Positions 45,103 through 54,531 of a DNA stretch of 64,000 nucleotides are shown here, in pieces. The stretch comes from Tatumella sp. JGM91 (lineage in GTDB: Bacteria > Pseudomonadota > Gammaproteobacteria > Enterobacterales > Enterobacteriaceae), in NCBI RefSeq assembly GCF_018257575.1, contig NZ_JAERJP010000003.1:78499-142498 (forward strand). The letters run 5' to 3'. The notes under the pieces are model-generated. The model saw only the letters and a list, made by a program, of their open reading frames with translations, was not told the origin of the DNA and did not search any database. Made by a program: the position numbers and the translations under genes. The number at the start of each line of letters is the position of its first letter. Position 1 is the stretch's first letter.

Positions 45103-46467
45103 ATGATAAAACCTCAATCGGGTAATACCCACCCTCAGTCTGAGTTTGAAACCCCCGGACAACGTCAGGACTTCTGGCGTGCCACCTTTTCCTGCTGGCT
45201 TGGCACCGCGATGGAATACGCCGATTTTGCCTTATATGGGCTGGCCGCAGGGATTATTTTCGGTGATGTTTTCTTTCCGGAAGTGACCCCGGCGCTGGCA
45301 CTGTTATCCAGTTTTGCTACCTGGTCGGTCGGCTTTATTGCCAGACCGATTGGTGCCCTGTTTTTCGGCTGGCTCGGTGACAGGCGCGGCCGTAAGTATG
45401 TGATGGTGATAACTATTGTGCTGATGGGATTATCCACGACGCTGATTGGGCTGATCCCTGACTACCATACCATCGGTCTATGGGCTCCGGCCTTTCTGGT
45501 CATACTGCGTTTTACTCAGGGTTTTGGCGCCGGAGCAGAGTTATCCGGAGGCACGGTTATGCTGGGAGAATATGCCCCGGTAAAACGACGCGGGCTGGTA
45601 TCATCGGTAATCGCGCTGGGTTCTAACAGCGGAACGTTACTGGCTTCTCTGGTCTGGTTACTGGTGGTGCAGCTTGATCACCAAAGCCTGCTAAGCTGGG
45701 GATGGCGTATTCCTTTTCTGTCCAGCGTTGTGATAGCCCTGGGGGCCCTCTGGATGCGGCGTTCGGTACGTGAAACCCCGGTATTTGAAAAACGGATGAA
45801 ACAACTGCAGGCAGAACGTCAGCAGGGGCGTCAGGATGCAGAAGCCGGCAGCAGCTCTCTCTGTCGTCCGGGCAAGGCGTTCTGGGTGATGGTCGGGCTG
45901 AGGATTGGCGAGAATGGCCCTTCTTATCTGGCCCAGGGGTTTATGGTCGGCTATGTGGCTAAAGTTCTGATGATGGATAAATCGGTACCGACGACGGCAG
46001 TTTTTATTGCCTCATTGCTCGGTTTTCTGGTGATCCCACTGGCGGGCTGGCTATCTGACCGTTATGGGCGTCGTAACGTTTATCGTGTATTTTGTCTGTT
46101 ACTGATGGTTTATGCCTGGCCGGCGTTTACTCTGCTGGACACTCATCAGCCGTGGATAGTGATTGCTACCATAGTGACCGGTATGGGGCTGGCCTCACTG
46201 GGGATTTTTGGTGTGCAGGCGGCCTGGGGGGTAGAGTTATTCGGGGTGGCGCATCGCTATAGCAAAATGGCGGTAGCTAAAGAGCTGGGGTCGATTATCT
46301 CCGGAGGAACCGCCCCGCTGGTCGCAGCAGCATTATTATCTTATTACGGAAACTGGTGGGCGATTGCCGTCTACTTCTCGCTGATGGCTGCCATCGGTTT
46401 CTTTACCACTTTTATCGCACCGGAAACCCGTGGCAGGGATTTGAACTTACCTGAAGACGCCATTTAA
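45103..46467 (+). CDS. MHS-type MFS transporter (probable nucleoside importer)
   Basis: Major facilitator of the metabolite:H+ symporter type (ProP/ShiA-like), 454 residues, 12 membrane segments. The motifs FFGWLGDRRGRKYVMV (first half), FTQGFGAGAELSGGTVML and WLSDRYGRRNVYRVF (second half) are present. The ATG at 45103 has AGGAAG upstream and gives a normal hydrophilic N-terminus; the frame is open 29 codons further but looks non-coding. It is followed by a LacI-type regulator and a nucleoside hydrolase, so a nucleoside or related ribosyl compound is the inferred substrate. Confidence 0.82.
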   Translation: MIKPQSGNTHPQSEFETPGQRQDFWRATFSCWLGTAMEYADFALYGLAAGIIFGDVFFPEVTPALALLSSFATWSVGFIARPIGALFFGWLGDRRGRKYVMVITIVLMGLSTTLIGLIPDYHTIGLWAPAFLVILRFTQGFGAGAELSGGTVMLGEYAPVKRRGLVSSVIALGSNSGTLLASLVWLLVVQLDHQSLLSWGWRIPFLSSVVIALGALWMRRSVRETPVFEKRMKQLQAERQQGRQDAEAGSSSLCRPGKAFWVMVGLRIGENGPSYLAQGFMVGYVAKVLMMDKSVPTTAVFIASLLGFLVIPLAGWLSDRYGRRNVYRVFCLLLMVYAWPAFTLLDTHQPWIVIATIVTGMGLASLGIFGVQAAWGVELFGVAHRYSKMAVAKELGSIISGGTAPLVAAALLSYYGNWWAIAVYFSLMAAIGFFTTFIAPETRGRDLNLPEDAI

Positions 46468-46537
46468 CCCGCTTCTCTCAGGGAATAACGATCTCCGGCG
46501 GCGAGCTGCTGCCGGAATCACCACAGGAAATAAACCG

Positions 46538-47548
46538 ATGCAACCGCGCGCAAACCGAAGAGTTACCCGCGAAGAGGTGGCACGCCTGGCAGGCACCTCA
46601 GTGGCGGTGGTCAGCTATGTTGTTAATGATGGTCCGCGTCCGGTCGCTGAAGCAACCCGACAGCGGGTACTGCAGGCGATTAAGGACACCGGTTATCAAC
46701 CGAACGGGATTGCCCGGGCACTGGCTTCAGGGACCACCCGGACCTTTGGGGCGATAGTACCGAATATCGCGAATCCGTTCGTTGCCGCGCTGGCCCATGA
46801 GTTATTACAAGAGTCGATGAAATATGGTCATGTGATGCTGCTCGGTGACTCAGGTGACAGCAGCCAGCAGGAGCGAGAAGTGGTACTGAGTTTACTGAAC
46901 CGGCAGACAGACGGACTGATTTATATCAGCGTCGACCGCCACCCGTACAGTGATCTGATTCGCCAGCATGGCACACCGGTAGTGATGCTGGATGGGGTCA
47001 GTCCGGCCGCGGGGATAGCTGTATTACGGGTAGATGAACGCCGCGCCGCAAAGGATGTTACCCTGCACCTGCTGAGCCATGGCTATCAGCGGGTCGGTGT
47101 TATCAGCGGCCCCCTGTCGATGCTGAATACCCGCGACCGGCTGGCTGGCTGGCGGGACGCGATGGACAGTTACCGGTTACCGGTTAACGATTCCTGGATA
47201 GTGCCTGCCGATTATACCCGTGAAGGTGGTTACCTGGCCGCACGTCAGTTACTGGCAGAAAAGCAGTATCCGGATGCGTTGTTTGTCTGTAATGAACCCA
47301 TGGCGATAGGCTGCCTGCGGGCTCTGGCTGAGCAGGGGATTAATGTGCCGGATGATCTGGCACTGGTCTGTTTTAATGGTACAGATCAGGCGGCTTATCA
47401 TCAGCCTTCACTGACTTGTGTCCGGCAACCGATAGCCAGTATCGCGAGTTCGGCGTTAAAAATACTCAGAGAATGGCAGGGAGGAGGAGGGCTGACGGAG
47501 AGTCAGTACTTTCTGCAAACAGGCCGCTCCTGCGGCTGTGTCCTGTAA
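46538..47548 (+). CDS. LacI-family transcriptional regulator
   Basis: 336 residues. The N-terminal helix-turn-helix (RVTREEVARLAGTSVAVVSYVVND, about residues 8-31) is followed by the hinge helix QPNGIARALASG and a periplasmic-binding-protein-like sensor domain (GAIVPNIANPFVAALAHEL). AGGAAAT precedes the ATG. It lies between the transporter and the nucleoside hydrolase, in one direction, and presumably represses the operon via the palindrome at 44850; a nucleoside or its sugar would be the inducer. Confidence 0.9.
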   Translation: MQPRANRRVTREEVARLAGTSVAVVSYVVNDGPRPVAEATRQRVLQAIKDTGYQPNGIARALASGTTRTFGAIVPNIANPFVAALAHELLQESMKYGHVMLLGDSGDSSQQEREVVLSLLNRQTDGLIYISVDRHPYSDLIRQHGTPVVMLDGVSPAAGIAVLRVDERRAAKDVTLHLLSHGYQRVGVISGPLSMLNTRDRLAGWRDAMDSYRLPVNDSWIVPADYTREGGYLAARQLLAEKQYPDALFVCNEPMAIGCLRALAEQGINVPDDLALVCFNGTDQAAYHQPSLTCVRQPIASIASSALKILREWQGGGGLTESQYFLQTGRSCGCVL

Positions 47549-47593
47549 AATTCACCCTGGTCTGTTAGTTAACCGGTATAAAAAAAAGCATAA

Positions 47594-48580
47594 ATGAAAC
47601 GTATTATTATCGATTGTGACCCCGGTAATGGGATTGCCGGAGCGAATACTGATGACGGGCTGGCGCTGGCGCTGGCTCTGGGATCTCCGGCATTGCAGGT
47701 TGAGATGATTACTACGGTCAGTGGCAACACGCCTTGCAAAACAGGGGCGCGGGTCGTCAGGGACTTGCTGGATCGTTGCGGATTGTCTGTGCCTGTTTAT
47801 CACGGAGCCGGTTGTGCCTTGTATGAACCGGCCGCAGCGTGGCGACAGCAACTGGATGAACGGGTGAACAGCCTGTCTCTTGGGCACTTATGGGAAAATA
47901 CCCGCCAGCCGGCCGTCATGTCTGACAGTGAAGGACATGCTGTACAGCAGATGGCAGAGCTGATTTGTGCAAATCCCGGCAGTATTACCCTGCTGGCACT
48001 TGGTCCCCTGACCAATATTGCTGAAGCGTTACTCCGTTATCCGCAACTGGCTGAGGATGTTGCCGAAATTGTGGTGATGGGCGGCGTATTTTGTCTGGAT
48101 GACTATATCAAGGACACTAATTTTGGCCTTGATCCTGAAGCGGCATCCGTGGTGATTAACTGCGGGGCCAAAGTGACGCTGGTCCCTATGGATGTCACTG
48201 TAAATACCCTGCTGACACCGGAAGATCTTATACAGATGACGGCGAGCGGAACACCTCTGGCTGTATTTATTCGCGATACGATGGCACCGTGGATTGAGTA
48301 TTCGATGATTACCCGCCAGCTGCCGGGGTGCTGGATCCATGATGCACTGGTGGTGGCATGGCTGCTGGACCCTCAGGTGGCAACTGTTGCTGATTTTCGG
48401 GCCGGTATCGAATTACGGCCCGGTATTACCCGCGGAATGAGCTGGCGTTACCAGCCGCCGCTCAGGGTCCCGGTCGGGATTGCAGAGAATGCCGGTGCAG
48501 CGGTATCGATACTGACATCGGTGAATAATCAGCGTTTACTGGATCTTCTGACTCAGGCACTAAACCGTGGTACCGGCTGA
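47594..48580 (+). CDS. Inosine/uridine-preferring nucleoside hydrolase family protein
   Basis: IUNH family N-ribohydrolase, 328 residues, splitting nucleosides to base and ribose. The N-terminal calcium-binding motif, usually DTDPGIDDA, reads DCDPGNGIAGANTDDGLALAL: six residues are inserted between DPG and the DD pair. Further family features are LGPLTNIAEAL, EIVVMGGVF and NFGLDPEAASVV (calcium Asp/Asn) and the C-terminal IHDALVVAWLLDP with the catalytic His. It should be active but with a modified pocket. Third gene of the transporter - regulator - hydrolase unit. Confidence 0.88.
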   Translation: MKRIIIDCDPGNGIAGANTDDGLALALALGSPALQVEMITTVSGNTPCKTGARVVRDLLDRCGLSVPVYHGAGCALYEPAAAWRQQLDERVNSLSLGHLWENTRQPAVMSDSEGHAVQQMAELICANPGSITLLALGPLTNIAEALLRYPQLAEDVAEIVVMGGVFCLDDYIKDTNFGLDPEAASVVINCGAKVTLVPMDVTVNTLLTPEDLIQMTASGTPLAVFIRDTMAPWIEYSMITRQLPGCWIHDALVVAWLLDPQVATVADFRAGIELRPGITRGMSWRYQPPLRVPVGIAENAGAAVSILTSVNNQRLLDLLTQALNRGTG

Positions 48581-48612
48581 TCATATTGCCGGACTATCTG
48601 CCAGCTGACGGG

Positions 48613-49071
48613 TTACTGACAGACATCAATCCAGCGCGCATTAGTCAGTTCTGCCATACGCTGCGGTGAAATTCTGACGGCGCTGTGGGTGGCCCCGGCG
48701 GCAGGCATGACTTCATCAAATGCCTGCAACGAGACATCACAGTAGACAGTTAATGGGTTTTCCAGTCCGAAAGGACACACGCCCCCCACCGGATGGCCGG
48801 TGGCATTAATCACTTCGTCAACACTCAGCATGCGCGCTTTAGCACCGAGCGCATCTTTCAGTTTTTTATTATCCAGCCGAGCATCTCCGCGCATCACAAT
48901 TAAGACGATATTCTGTTTTACTTTCAGCGACAGGGTTTTGGCTATCTGGCCGGCACTGACTCCGTGAACCTGTGCTGCCATATCGACGGTTGCGGTGCTT
49001 TCCGTGGCTTCAATCACCTCAATATCAGGGGCGTGTTCAGCAAAGAACGCCTGTACCGACTGCAGACTCAT
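48613..49071 (-). CDS. YbaK/EbsC-family aminoacyl-tRNA deacylase
   Basis: Prolyl-tRNA-synthetase-associated (YbaK/ProX) domain protein, 152 residues, expected to hydrolyse mischarged aminoacyl-tRNAs in trans. The conserved lysine (GQIAKTLSLKV), the IVMRGDARLDNKKLKDALGAK segment and the GHPVGGVCPFGL motif are present. The ATG at 49071 has CGGAG upstream and gives the normal family start (MSLQSVQAFFAEHAPD); the frame is open 13 codons further. Which tRNA it edits cannot be told from sequence alone. Confidence 0.87.
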   Translation of the reverse strand: MSLQSVQAFFAEHAPDIEVIEATESTATVDMAAQVHGVSAGQIAKTLSLKVKQNIVLIVMRGDARLDNKKLKDALGAKARMLSVDEVINATGHPVGGVCPFGLENPLTVYCDVSLQAFDEVMPAAGATHSAVRISPQRMAELTNARWIDVCQ

Positions 49072-49224
49072 GTTTTTCTCCGGGAATTTTACAGTATTAA
49101 AAATTGCCATAAGCCGCTAACACTGTAAACGGTGACAGGAAAAATTCAGACCGAGGACAATAAAAAAAAGGATTTTTTATCCGGAAGGCGTAAAAAAACT
49201 GGAAAATGACAATAGTTAACATAT

Positions 49225-49243
49225 GATAGTGAAAATCATTATC
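49225..49243 (+). promoter_or_regulatory. Fur box upstream of yjjZ
   Basis: GATAGTGAAAATCATTATC matches the 19-bp Fur consensus at 17 positions, ending 17 bp before the yjjZ ATG. Binding there would block transcription and translation start. Confidence 0.85.
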
Positions 49244-49259
49244 ATTTGAGGGCGGTTCA

Positions 49260-49544
49260 ATGGAAGTTGCAATGCTGGCTTCAGGGTCGTTATGGATGTT
49301 CAGCTGGATGATGGGAAAACGGCTGGACAGCGGGTGGGGAATTTTACTGCCTTGTATTGCCTTACCGGTGTTTGCTCTGTGGCAGCCGGGGTTTGATCAA
49401 TGGCGAACGATTATGCTGGCTGCATTGTTACTTACACTGGTGATGCTGTTCCATCATCGTTTACGCCATTATTTACTGTTACCTTCCTGCCTGGTTTTAT
49501 CCGGCGGTCTGGCGGCCATGATGGTAAATTTTCAACTGACATAG
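49260..49544 (+). CDS. yjjZ: DUF1435 small membrane protein YjjZ
   Basis: 94-residue hydrophobic protein of the DUF1435 family with three or four membrane segments (about residues 8-20, 26-41, 50-65 and 70-90). E. coli yjjZ lies at the same place, beside the leu tRNA genes and rsmC, and is iron-repressed. The near-perfect Fur box here supports the same control. GAGGG precedes the ATG. Function unknown; a role in iron limitation is inferred only from regulation. Confidence 0.82.
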   Translation: MEVAMLASGSLWMFSWMMGKRLDSGWGILLPCIALPVFALWQPGFDQWRTIMLAALLLTLVMLFHHRLRHYLLLPSCLVLSGGLAAMMVNFQLT

Positions 49545-49664
49545 GCTGAATGATGAAAAAATAATTCAGGGAGCATCACTTGCAGAACAACCGCTAAAGG
49601 GGACTGTATTCAGAGACAAAGCACTAAGGAAGATTAATCACCGGAGAGAAATATGAAGACAACG

Positions 49665-49751
49665 TGGTGCGAAGAGAGGGACTTGAACCCTCACGTCCGT
49701 TAAGACACTAACACCTGAAGCTAGCGCGTCTACCAATTCCGCCACCTTCGC
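49665..49751 (-). tRNA. leuV: tRNA-Leu (CAG)
   Basis: On the minus strand 87 nt begin GCGAAGGTGGCGG and end with the encoded CCA (CTTCGCACCA). The anticodon loop CTTCAGGT gives anticodon CAG; the long class II variable arm and the GTTCAAGTC T-loop are present. E. coli has three copies (leuQPV) at this place; here there is one. Confidence 0.98.
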
Positions 49752-49918
49752 ATACCGTCAACACAGCTAAACTGTATTGTCACCACGGAGGCGCATTTTA
49801 GAGATTTTCCACCCCGCGTCAACTGATATTTCGTTGGCGGGGGTGCATTTGCTGTAAAAACCGGCAGGAAGTTGCCGGGCAGTGAGCCGGCGTCAGCACC
49901 ATTAACCGTAATCAGCGG

Positions 49919-50950
49919 TTACTTTGCCCGGCTGCCACGCCCGTAAACACTGCGGTAAACGCGGAAACGGCCGGTCTGGGCCAGTACTTCATGGTTGCCG
50001 AACGTTTCATCCAGTACCTGAGGGTAAGGTAAAAAGGCATTTGCCACGATCCGTAATTCGCCACCGGTATTCAGATGCCTGGCCGCACCCCGGATTAATG
50101 CGTTTGCGGCATCAAGGCTGGTTTGCAGTCCTTCATGAAACGGCGGGTTCGAAATAATCATATCGAAGCGACCGGTAACATCAGAAAAGACGTTGCTGGC
50201 AAAGACTTCCCCTTCCACGTCATTGGCGGCCAGGGTTAATTTGCTGGCCGCTAATGCTGCGGCATTAACATCGGTCAGCCAGAGACGGGCTTTCGGTGAA
50301 TGTTTGGCCAGGGTCACGGATAGTACGCCTGCACCGCAGCCGACATCCAGTACTTTGCCTTTGGTATGGGCGCTGAGTGTGGACAGTAATAACGCACTGC
50401 CTGCATCCAGACCATCACGACTGAATACTCCGGGCAATGTGGTAATGGTCAGCCCATTGCTCTGGTAGTGGTTAATAAAACGGTCGGCATCGAATTCCGG
50501 CTGTTTTTCGAGGCGACCGTGATATAAGCCGCAACGGCGGGCGCTGTCTATTTTCGTGACCGCAGCCCAGGGAGCCAGCATGGCTTCGGCGCTGCGCACT
50601 CCGCTGCGGTTTTCACCGATGATAAAAATATCGCTGCCCACGGGTAGCAGGGATAACAGGTTTTGCAGCTGAAACTGGGCTTCCGGTTTGTTTTTTGGCC
50701 AGTAATACACCAGAGTGTCACAGCCGCTGACCATACGGGTATCAGCTACCAGGCTGAAACTGGCATCGTCACCCATCCGCGGGTGCAGATTTTGCCAGTG
50801 ATGATATTGCTGGGTATGTACTTTGCGGGATGCGGTCAGTAACTGTGACGGCAGGTCGTCCTGCAGGTCCCCGGCAAATAAAACATGGCGGGTTTCGAAC
50901 TCTTCACTGTGGCGCAGTATGACTTCACTCGCCGGTGTATACGCGGACAT
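49919..50950 (-). CDS. rsmC: 16S rRNA m2G1207 methyltransferase RsmC
   Basis: Methylates guanine N2 at 16S position 1207 within the 30S subunit; 343 residues as in E. coli. The duplicated methyltransferase architecture is evident: a degenerate N-terminal domain and a catalytic C-terminal domain with [10 protein letters not shown] (about residues 202-211) and ISNPPFHEG (about 268-276). Divergent from holD as in E. coli. Confidence 0.96.
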   Translation of the reverse strand: MSAYTPASEVILRHSEEFETRHVLFAGDLQDDLPSQLLTASRKVHTQQYHHWQNLHPRMGDDASFSLVADTRMVSGCDTLVYYWPKNKPEAQFQLQNLLSLLPVGSDIFIIGENRSGVRSAEAMLAPWAAVTKIDSARRCGLYHGRLEKQPEFDADRFINHYQSNGLTITTLPGVFSRDGLDAGSALLLSTLSAHTKGKVLDVGCGAGVLSVTLAKHSPKARLWLTDVNAAALAASKLTLAANDVEGEVFASNVFSDVTGRFDMIISNPPFHEGLQTSLDAANALIRGAARHLNTGGELRIVANAFLPYPQVLDETFGNHEVLAQTGRFRVYRSVYGRGSRAK

Positions 50951-51055
50951 ATTAACTCCTTATTCTTAAGCCCGGTGATTATAGTGGTTTGTTGGCGCAT
51001 GTACGATGGGTTTGCTAGCATAGGCGCGTAATCTTCTTACCGGCGGACATCATTT

Positions 51056-51466
51056 ATGGCAAACAGGCGTGACTGGCTGTTACAGCAGATGGGTATTACC
51101 CAGTACCGGCTCCATCACCCGAGGGCATTACAGGGAGAAGTCGCTGTGCGCTTATCCCCTGATACCCGGCTGGTGATCGTTACCGCCGACCCGCAGCCAT
51201 CGGCGACGGGTTTTCTGCAGGATGTGCTTCGCAGCCTGGGGCTACGGCAACATCAGTCAGTGACGGTCAGCGAACGACAGTTATCGATGCTGCCGGAGCC
51301 ATTGAACTGCCCGGTATGGCTGCTGGGGATTCCGGCGGACCGACAGTATGCAGCGGTACAATTAGCCACCCCCCCGCTGAGTGAACTTATTAATAACAGT
51401 GCGGCTAAACGCACCCTGTGGCAACAGATAACAACTTATGACAGTCATTTCTTCCCTCGCGCCTGA
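51056..51466 (+). CDS. holD: DNA polymerase III psi subunit HolD
   Basis: Psi subunit of the DNA polymerase III clamp loader, linking it to chi and SSB; 136 residues (E. coli 137). The N-terminal RRDWLLQQMGITQYRLHHPRAL segment, which binds the clamp loader, is highly conserved. The C-terminal end overlaps the rimI start by 29 bp, as in E. coli, so holD-rimI-yjjG form an operon. Confidence 0.94.
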   Translation: MANRRDWLLQQMGITQYRLHHPRALQGEVAVRLSPDTRLVIVTADPQPSATGFLQDVLRSLGLRQHQSVTVSERQLSMLPEPLNCPVWLLGIPADRQYAAVQLATPPLSELINNSAAKRTLWQQITTYDSHFFPRA

Positions 51467-51878
51467 AGACCAGGTGCTGGCGCTGGCAATTGAGCAGCGC
51501 TGTCATGCTTTTCCCTGGTCGGCGGCAACCTTTGCCGGTAATCAGGGTGAACGCTACCTGAACTATCGTATCGATGCTGACGGTAAAATGGCCGGTTTTG
51601 CCATTACCCAGATCGTACTGGATGAAGCTTCATTGTTTAATATTGCGGTTGATCCTGACTTCCAGCGGCGTGGTTATGCGCGGCAATTGCTGGAACATCT
51701 GATCAATGAGTTAGCGGCCCGCGGTGTTCTGACCCTCTGGCTTGAAGTCAGAGAATCGAACCTGTCGGCGATAGCACTCTATGAACAGCTGGGCTTCAAT
51801 CAGGTCTCACGCAGACCACGTTACTACCCGACAGCGACCGGCCGTGAGGATGCACTCCTGATGGCACTGGTACTGTAA
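51438..51878 (+). CDS. rimI: Ribosomal protein S18-alanine N-acetyltransferase RimI
   Basis: GNAT enzyme acetylating the N-terminal alanine of ribosomal protein S18; 146 residues (E. coli 148). The acetyl-CoA motif NIAVDPDFQRRGYARQLLEHLI (starting about residue 69), with the R/QxxGxG/A pattern, and LEVRESNLSAIALYEQLGF are intact. The gene starts inside holD. Confidence 0.95.
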   Translation: MTVISSLAPEDQVLALAIEQRCHAFPWSAATFAGNQGERYLNYRIDADGKMAGFAITQIVLDEASLFNIAVDPDFQRRGYARQLLEHLINELAARGVLTLWLEVRESNLSAIALYEQLGFNQVSRRPRYYPTATGREDALLMALVL

Positions 51879-51905
51879 CCTGATTCTATTGCTGGCGGAG
51901 CCCCG

Positions 51906-52589
51906 ATGCTGGATACACTGGATTGCATTATTTTTGATGCTGATGAAACCCTCTTTTCTTTTGACGCTTTTCACGGTTTACAGCAAGTGTTCACTGCCTG
52001 TGGTGCGGAATTTTCAGCTGAGGATTATGCTGAATATCAGGCCCTGAATAAGCCACTATGGGTTGATTACCAGGAAGGTAAAATTACTGCGGCACAATTA
52101 CAGGTGCAGCGCTTTATCCCTCTGGCTGCACGACTGAATGTCAGACCGGAACAGCTGAATGATAGTTTTCTGCTGGCGATGGCCGATATCTGCAGGCCGT
52201 TACCCGGCGCAGAACAGTTGCTGGATAGCCTGAAAGGCAAAGTCCGGCTGGCGATTATTACCAACGGTTTTACCCGGTTACAGCAACTCAGGCTGGAGCG
52301 AACCGGCTTCAGTGATTACTTTGATGCACTGGTCATTTCCGAACAACTGGGGATTGCCAAACCTGATCGGGCTATTTTTGATTACACCCTGCAACAACTG
52401 GGAAATCCGCCCGCCGACAGAGTGCTGATGGTGGGAGATACCCCCGAGTCTGATATTCTCGGAGGGATTAATGCCGGTCTGAAAACCTGCTGGCTGGATC
52501 ATGGCACCCGCAGCCTGCCTGCGACCCTGCGGCCTGACTGGCAGGTCAGGGATCTGGCGGCGCTGCAGGCGCTTCTGGCCGCCGGCTAA
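51906..52589 (+). CDS. yjjG: HAD-family pyrimidine 5'-nucleotidase YjjG
   Basis: House-cleaning nucleotidase dephosphorylating UMP, dUMP, dTMP and non-canonical pyrimidine nucleotides; 227 residues. HAD motifs: DADETLF (about residues 11-17), ITNGF (about 118-122), the motif III lysine in GIAKPD and [17 protein letters not shown] precedes the ATG. Last gene of holD-rimI-yjjG; E. coli prfC, which follows there, is not here. Confidence 0.94.
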   Translation: MLDTLDCIIFDADETLFSFDAFHGLQQVFTACGAEFSAEDYAEYQALNKPLWVDYQEGKITAAQLQVQRFIPLAARLNVRPEQLNDSFLLAMADICRPLPGAEQLLDSLKGKVRLAIITNGFTRLQQLRLERTGFSDYFDALVISEQLGIAKPDRAIFDYTLQQLGNPPADRVLMVGDTPESDILGGINAGLKTCWLDHGTRSLPATLRPDWQVRDLAALQALLAAG

Positions 52590-52593
52590 CATA

Positions 52594-52619
52594 CAGCCAC
52601 TGTTTTGCGGCAGTGGCTG
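52594..52619 (+). terminator. Terminator after yjjG
   Basis: CAGCCACTG (52594-52602) pairs perfectly with CAGTGGCTG (52611-52619), five bases past the stop codon; no U-tract. Confidence 0.6.
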
Positions 52620-52707
52620 GTCAGGTGCAGATTACTGGTTTCAGTCAGCGCCGGCTGTCCGATAACCTGACCCGCCGGATATCACAGTACAGATAATGAC
52701 GGCAGGA

Positions 52708-53421
52708 TTAACGTGAAGCCCGTCGTCTTTTTTTGTTTTTCGCCGCACGCCGTGGTTTGCCGGCGGTTTTTTTTGCCGGCGGGTTGTCATCGTCTTCCGG
52801 CTCAGCCGCGACCGGCTGGCTGGCTGTGAGCAGGAATGGCGACTGCTGCCAGTGGCTGCGCCGGTTTCTGAGTAATGTCCGGCTGAGCACCAGCCCGATA
52901 GCCAGCGAAAGCAGCATCATCAGGCGCAGAATATTGGTGGTGTTATCAACCTGCCGTGACTCGGTGGCCAGTACATGAGTATCCAGCGTCATTCTCAGAA
53001 ATCCCTGCGGACCATTTTTTCCCTCTACCGGTTGTACTATCTGGTGATTGAAATAACTGCCAGCCCGCTGGCCATCAAGTGCCAGACGGTCTCTTACCGG
53101 AATTGTTTCCCCACGATGGGCGATAAGTGCTCCGCTGGGATCGTAGACCGAAGCATCGAGTATCCTGCTGCCGGTAGTCAGTTGCTGTAAAACAGCATCA
53201 ATCTGGTTTTGACGATTATTACTGTCACCCAGCAGAGGCTGCAGACTAAAAGCCACCTGCCGCGCCAGAGTATTAGCCAGTTCTTCAACTTGTGTTGACT
53301 GAACTTTCTGGCGATTCAGGCTAAACCATGAGGCCCCCTGCATCAGTAATACCAGCAAGGCCAGACAGGCAAGAGTGATCAGCGTGCGGTGCAGCGTAAA
53401 CTTTATTTTCTGTTTTGCCAT
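52708..53421 (-). CDS. ytjB: Inner membrane protein YtjB (Smp)
   Basis: AhpA/YtjB family membrane protein, 237 residues. One N-terminal membrane segment (about residues 12-30), a periplasmic domain with the family stretch LARQVAFSLQPLL, and a second segment near 165-182 are seen. A basic, low-complexity cytoplasmic tail (KKTAGKPRRAAKNKKRRRASR) follows and looks longer than in E. coli. Divergent from serB, as in E. coli. Molecular function unknown. Confidence 0.88.
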   Translation of the reverse strand: MAKQKIKFTLHRTLITLACLALLVLLMQGASWFSLNRQKVQSTQVEELANTLARQVAFSLQPLLGDSNNRQNQIDAVLQQLTTGSRILDASVYDPSGALIAHRGETIPVRDRLALDGQRAGSYFNHQIVQPVEGKNGPQGFLRMTLDTHVLATESRQVDNTTNILRLMMLLSLAIGLVLSRTLLRNRRSHWQQSPFLLTASQPVAAEPEDDDNPPAKKTAGKPRRAAKNKKRRRASR

Positions 53422-53539
53422 GGGCGGCGTGTCTCATTCCTGACGCGAATAATCGTAATGACTTATGGTTTATGTTGCCAGAATAGCCGCACTCGGGGTA
53501 GCCTCTTGCGTGGTTTTGTTGTCCCCTACAGGAGCTCTG

Positions 53540-54514
53540 ATGCCAAACCGTCTTACCTGGTGTGATCTGCCTGCCGATGTTGCGCAATGGCCGGGTCTGC
53601 CTTTATCTCTCAGTGGCGATGAAGTTATGCCGCTGGATTACCGTGCCGGAAGCACTGGCTGGTTACTTTACGGACAGGGGCTGGATAAACAGCGTCTGAC
53701 GGATTATCAGCACCGGCTGGGTGCTGCAATGGTTATTGTCAGTGGCTGGACCATTGATGATTTTCAGGTGATACGCCTTGCCGGCTCCCTGACGCCAAGA
53801 GCCAGTAAACTGGCCCATGAGTCTGGTCTGGATGTGGTGCCGCTGGGATCACTTCCGCACCTGAAAACCCCCGGTTTGCTGGTCATGGATATGGATTCGA
53901 CTGCGATCGAGATCGAATGTATTGATGAAATTGCCAAACTGGCAGGCTGTGGTGAACAGGTGGCTGAAGTCACAGAGCGGGCAATGCGCGGCGAGCTGGA
54001 CTTCGAAGCCAGTCTGCGGCAGAGGGTTGCCGCTCTGAAAGGCGCTGATGCAACCATCCTGAAACAGGTCCGTGATGAATTGCCCTTTATGGCGGGTTTG
54101 CGTTCGATGGTGGCTGAATTACAGTCTTATGGCTGGAAAGTCGCCATTGCTTCCGGGGGATTCACTTTTTTTGCCGATTATCTGCGTGACCAGCTGGACC
54201 TGGTGGCAGTGGCCGCCAATGAACTGGAAATTTTTGATGGTCGCCTGACCGGCAATGTAACCGGCCCGGTTGTCGATGCTAAATATAAAGCGGTAACTCT
54301 GGAAAAACTGGCCACGCGCTTTGATATACCTAAGCAGCAGACTGTGGCTATCGGTGACGGTGCTAACGATTTACTGATGATGAAGGCTGCCGGGCTGGGG
54401 ATTGCTTACCATGCCAAACCGAAGGTTAATGAGAAAGCCAGTGTCACTATCCATAATGCCTCTCTGACCGGAGTACTCTGTATTCTGAGCGGTGGCCTGA
54501 TCCGTGAACATTAA
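53540..54514 (+). CDS. serB: Phosphoserine phosphatase SerB
   Basis: Last step of serine synthesis, hydrolysing phosphoserine; 324 residues (E. coli 322). HAD motif I VMDMDSTAIEIECIDE has nucleophile Asp117 and Asp119; motif II is ASGGF and motif III GDGANDLLMM. The ATG at 53540 was chosen because AGGAG lies eight bases upstream and MPN.LTWCDLP matches E. coli; the frame is open 25 codons further up. Upstream of radA in the same direction, with 17 bp between. Confidence 0.96.
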   Translation: MPNRLTWCDLPADVAQWPGLPLSLSGDEVMPLDYRAGSTGWLLYGQGLDKQRLTDYQHRLGAAMVIVSGWTIDDFQVIRLAGSLTPRASKLAHESGLDVVPLGSLPHLKTPGLLVMDMDSTAIEIECIDEIAKLAGCGEQVAEVTERAMRGELDFEASLRQRVAALKGADATILKQVRDELPFMAGLRSMVAELQSYGWKVAIASGGFTFFADYLRDQLDLVAVAANELEIFDGRLTGNVTGPVVDAKYKAVTLEKLATRFDIPKQQTVAIGDGANDLLMMKAAGLGIAYHAKPKVNEKASVTIHNASLTGVLCILSGGLIREH

Positions 54515-54531
54515 TAAGCTGAGGAGTTGTT

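Noticed and set aside
49640-49751. Considered as a phage attachment site at tRNA-Leu
   Set aside because: No integrase gene or repeated copy of the tRNA 3' end was seen in the window, and flanking genes keep the E. coli order.
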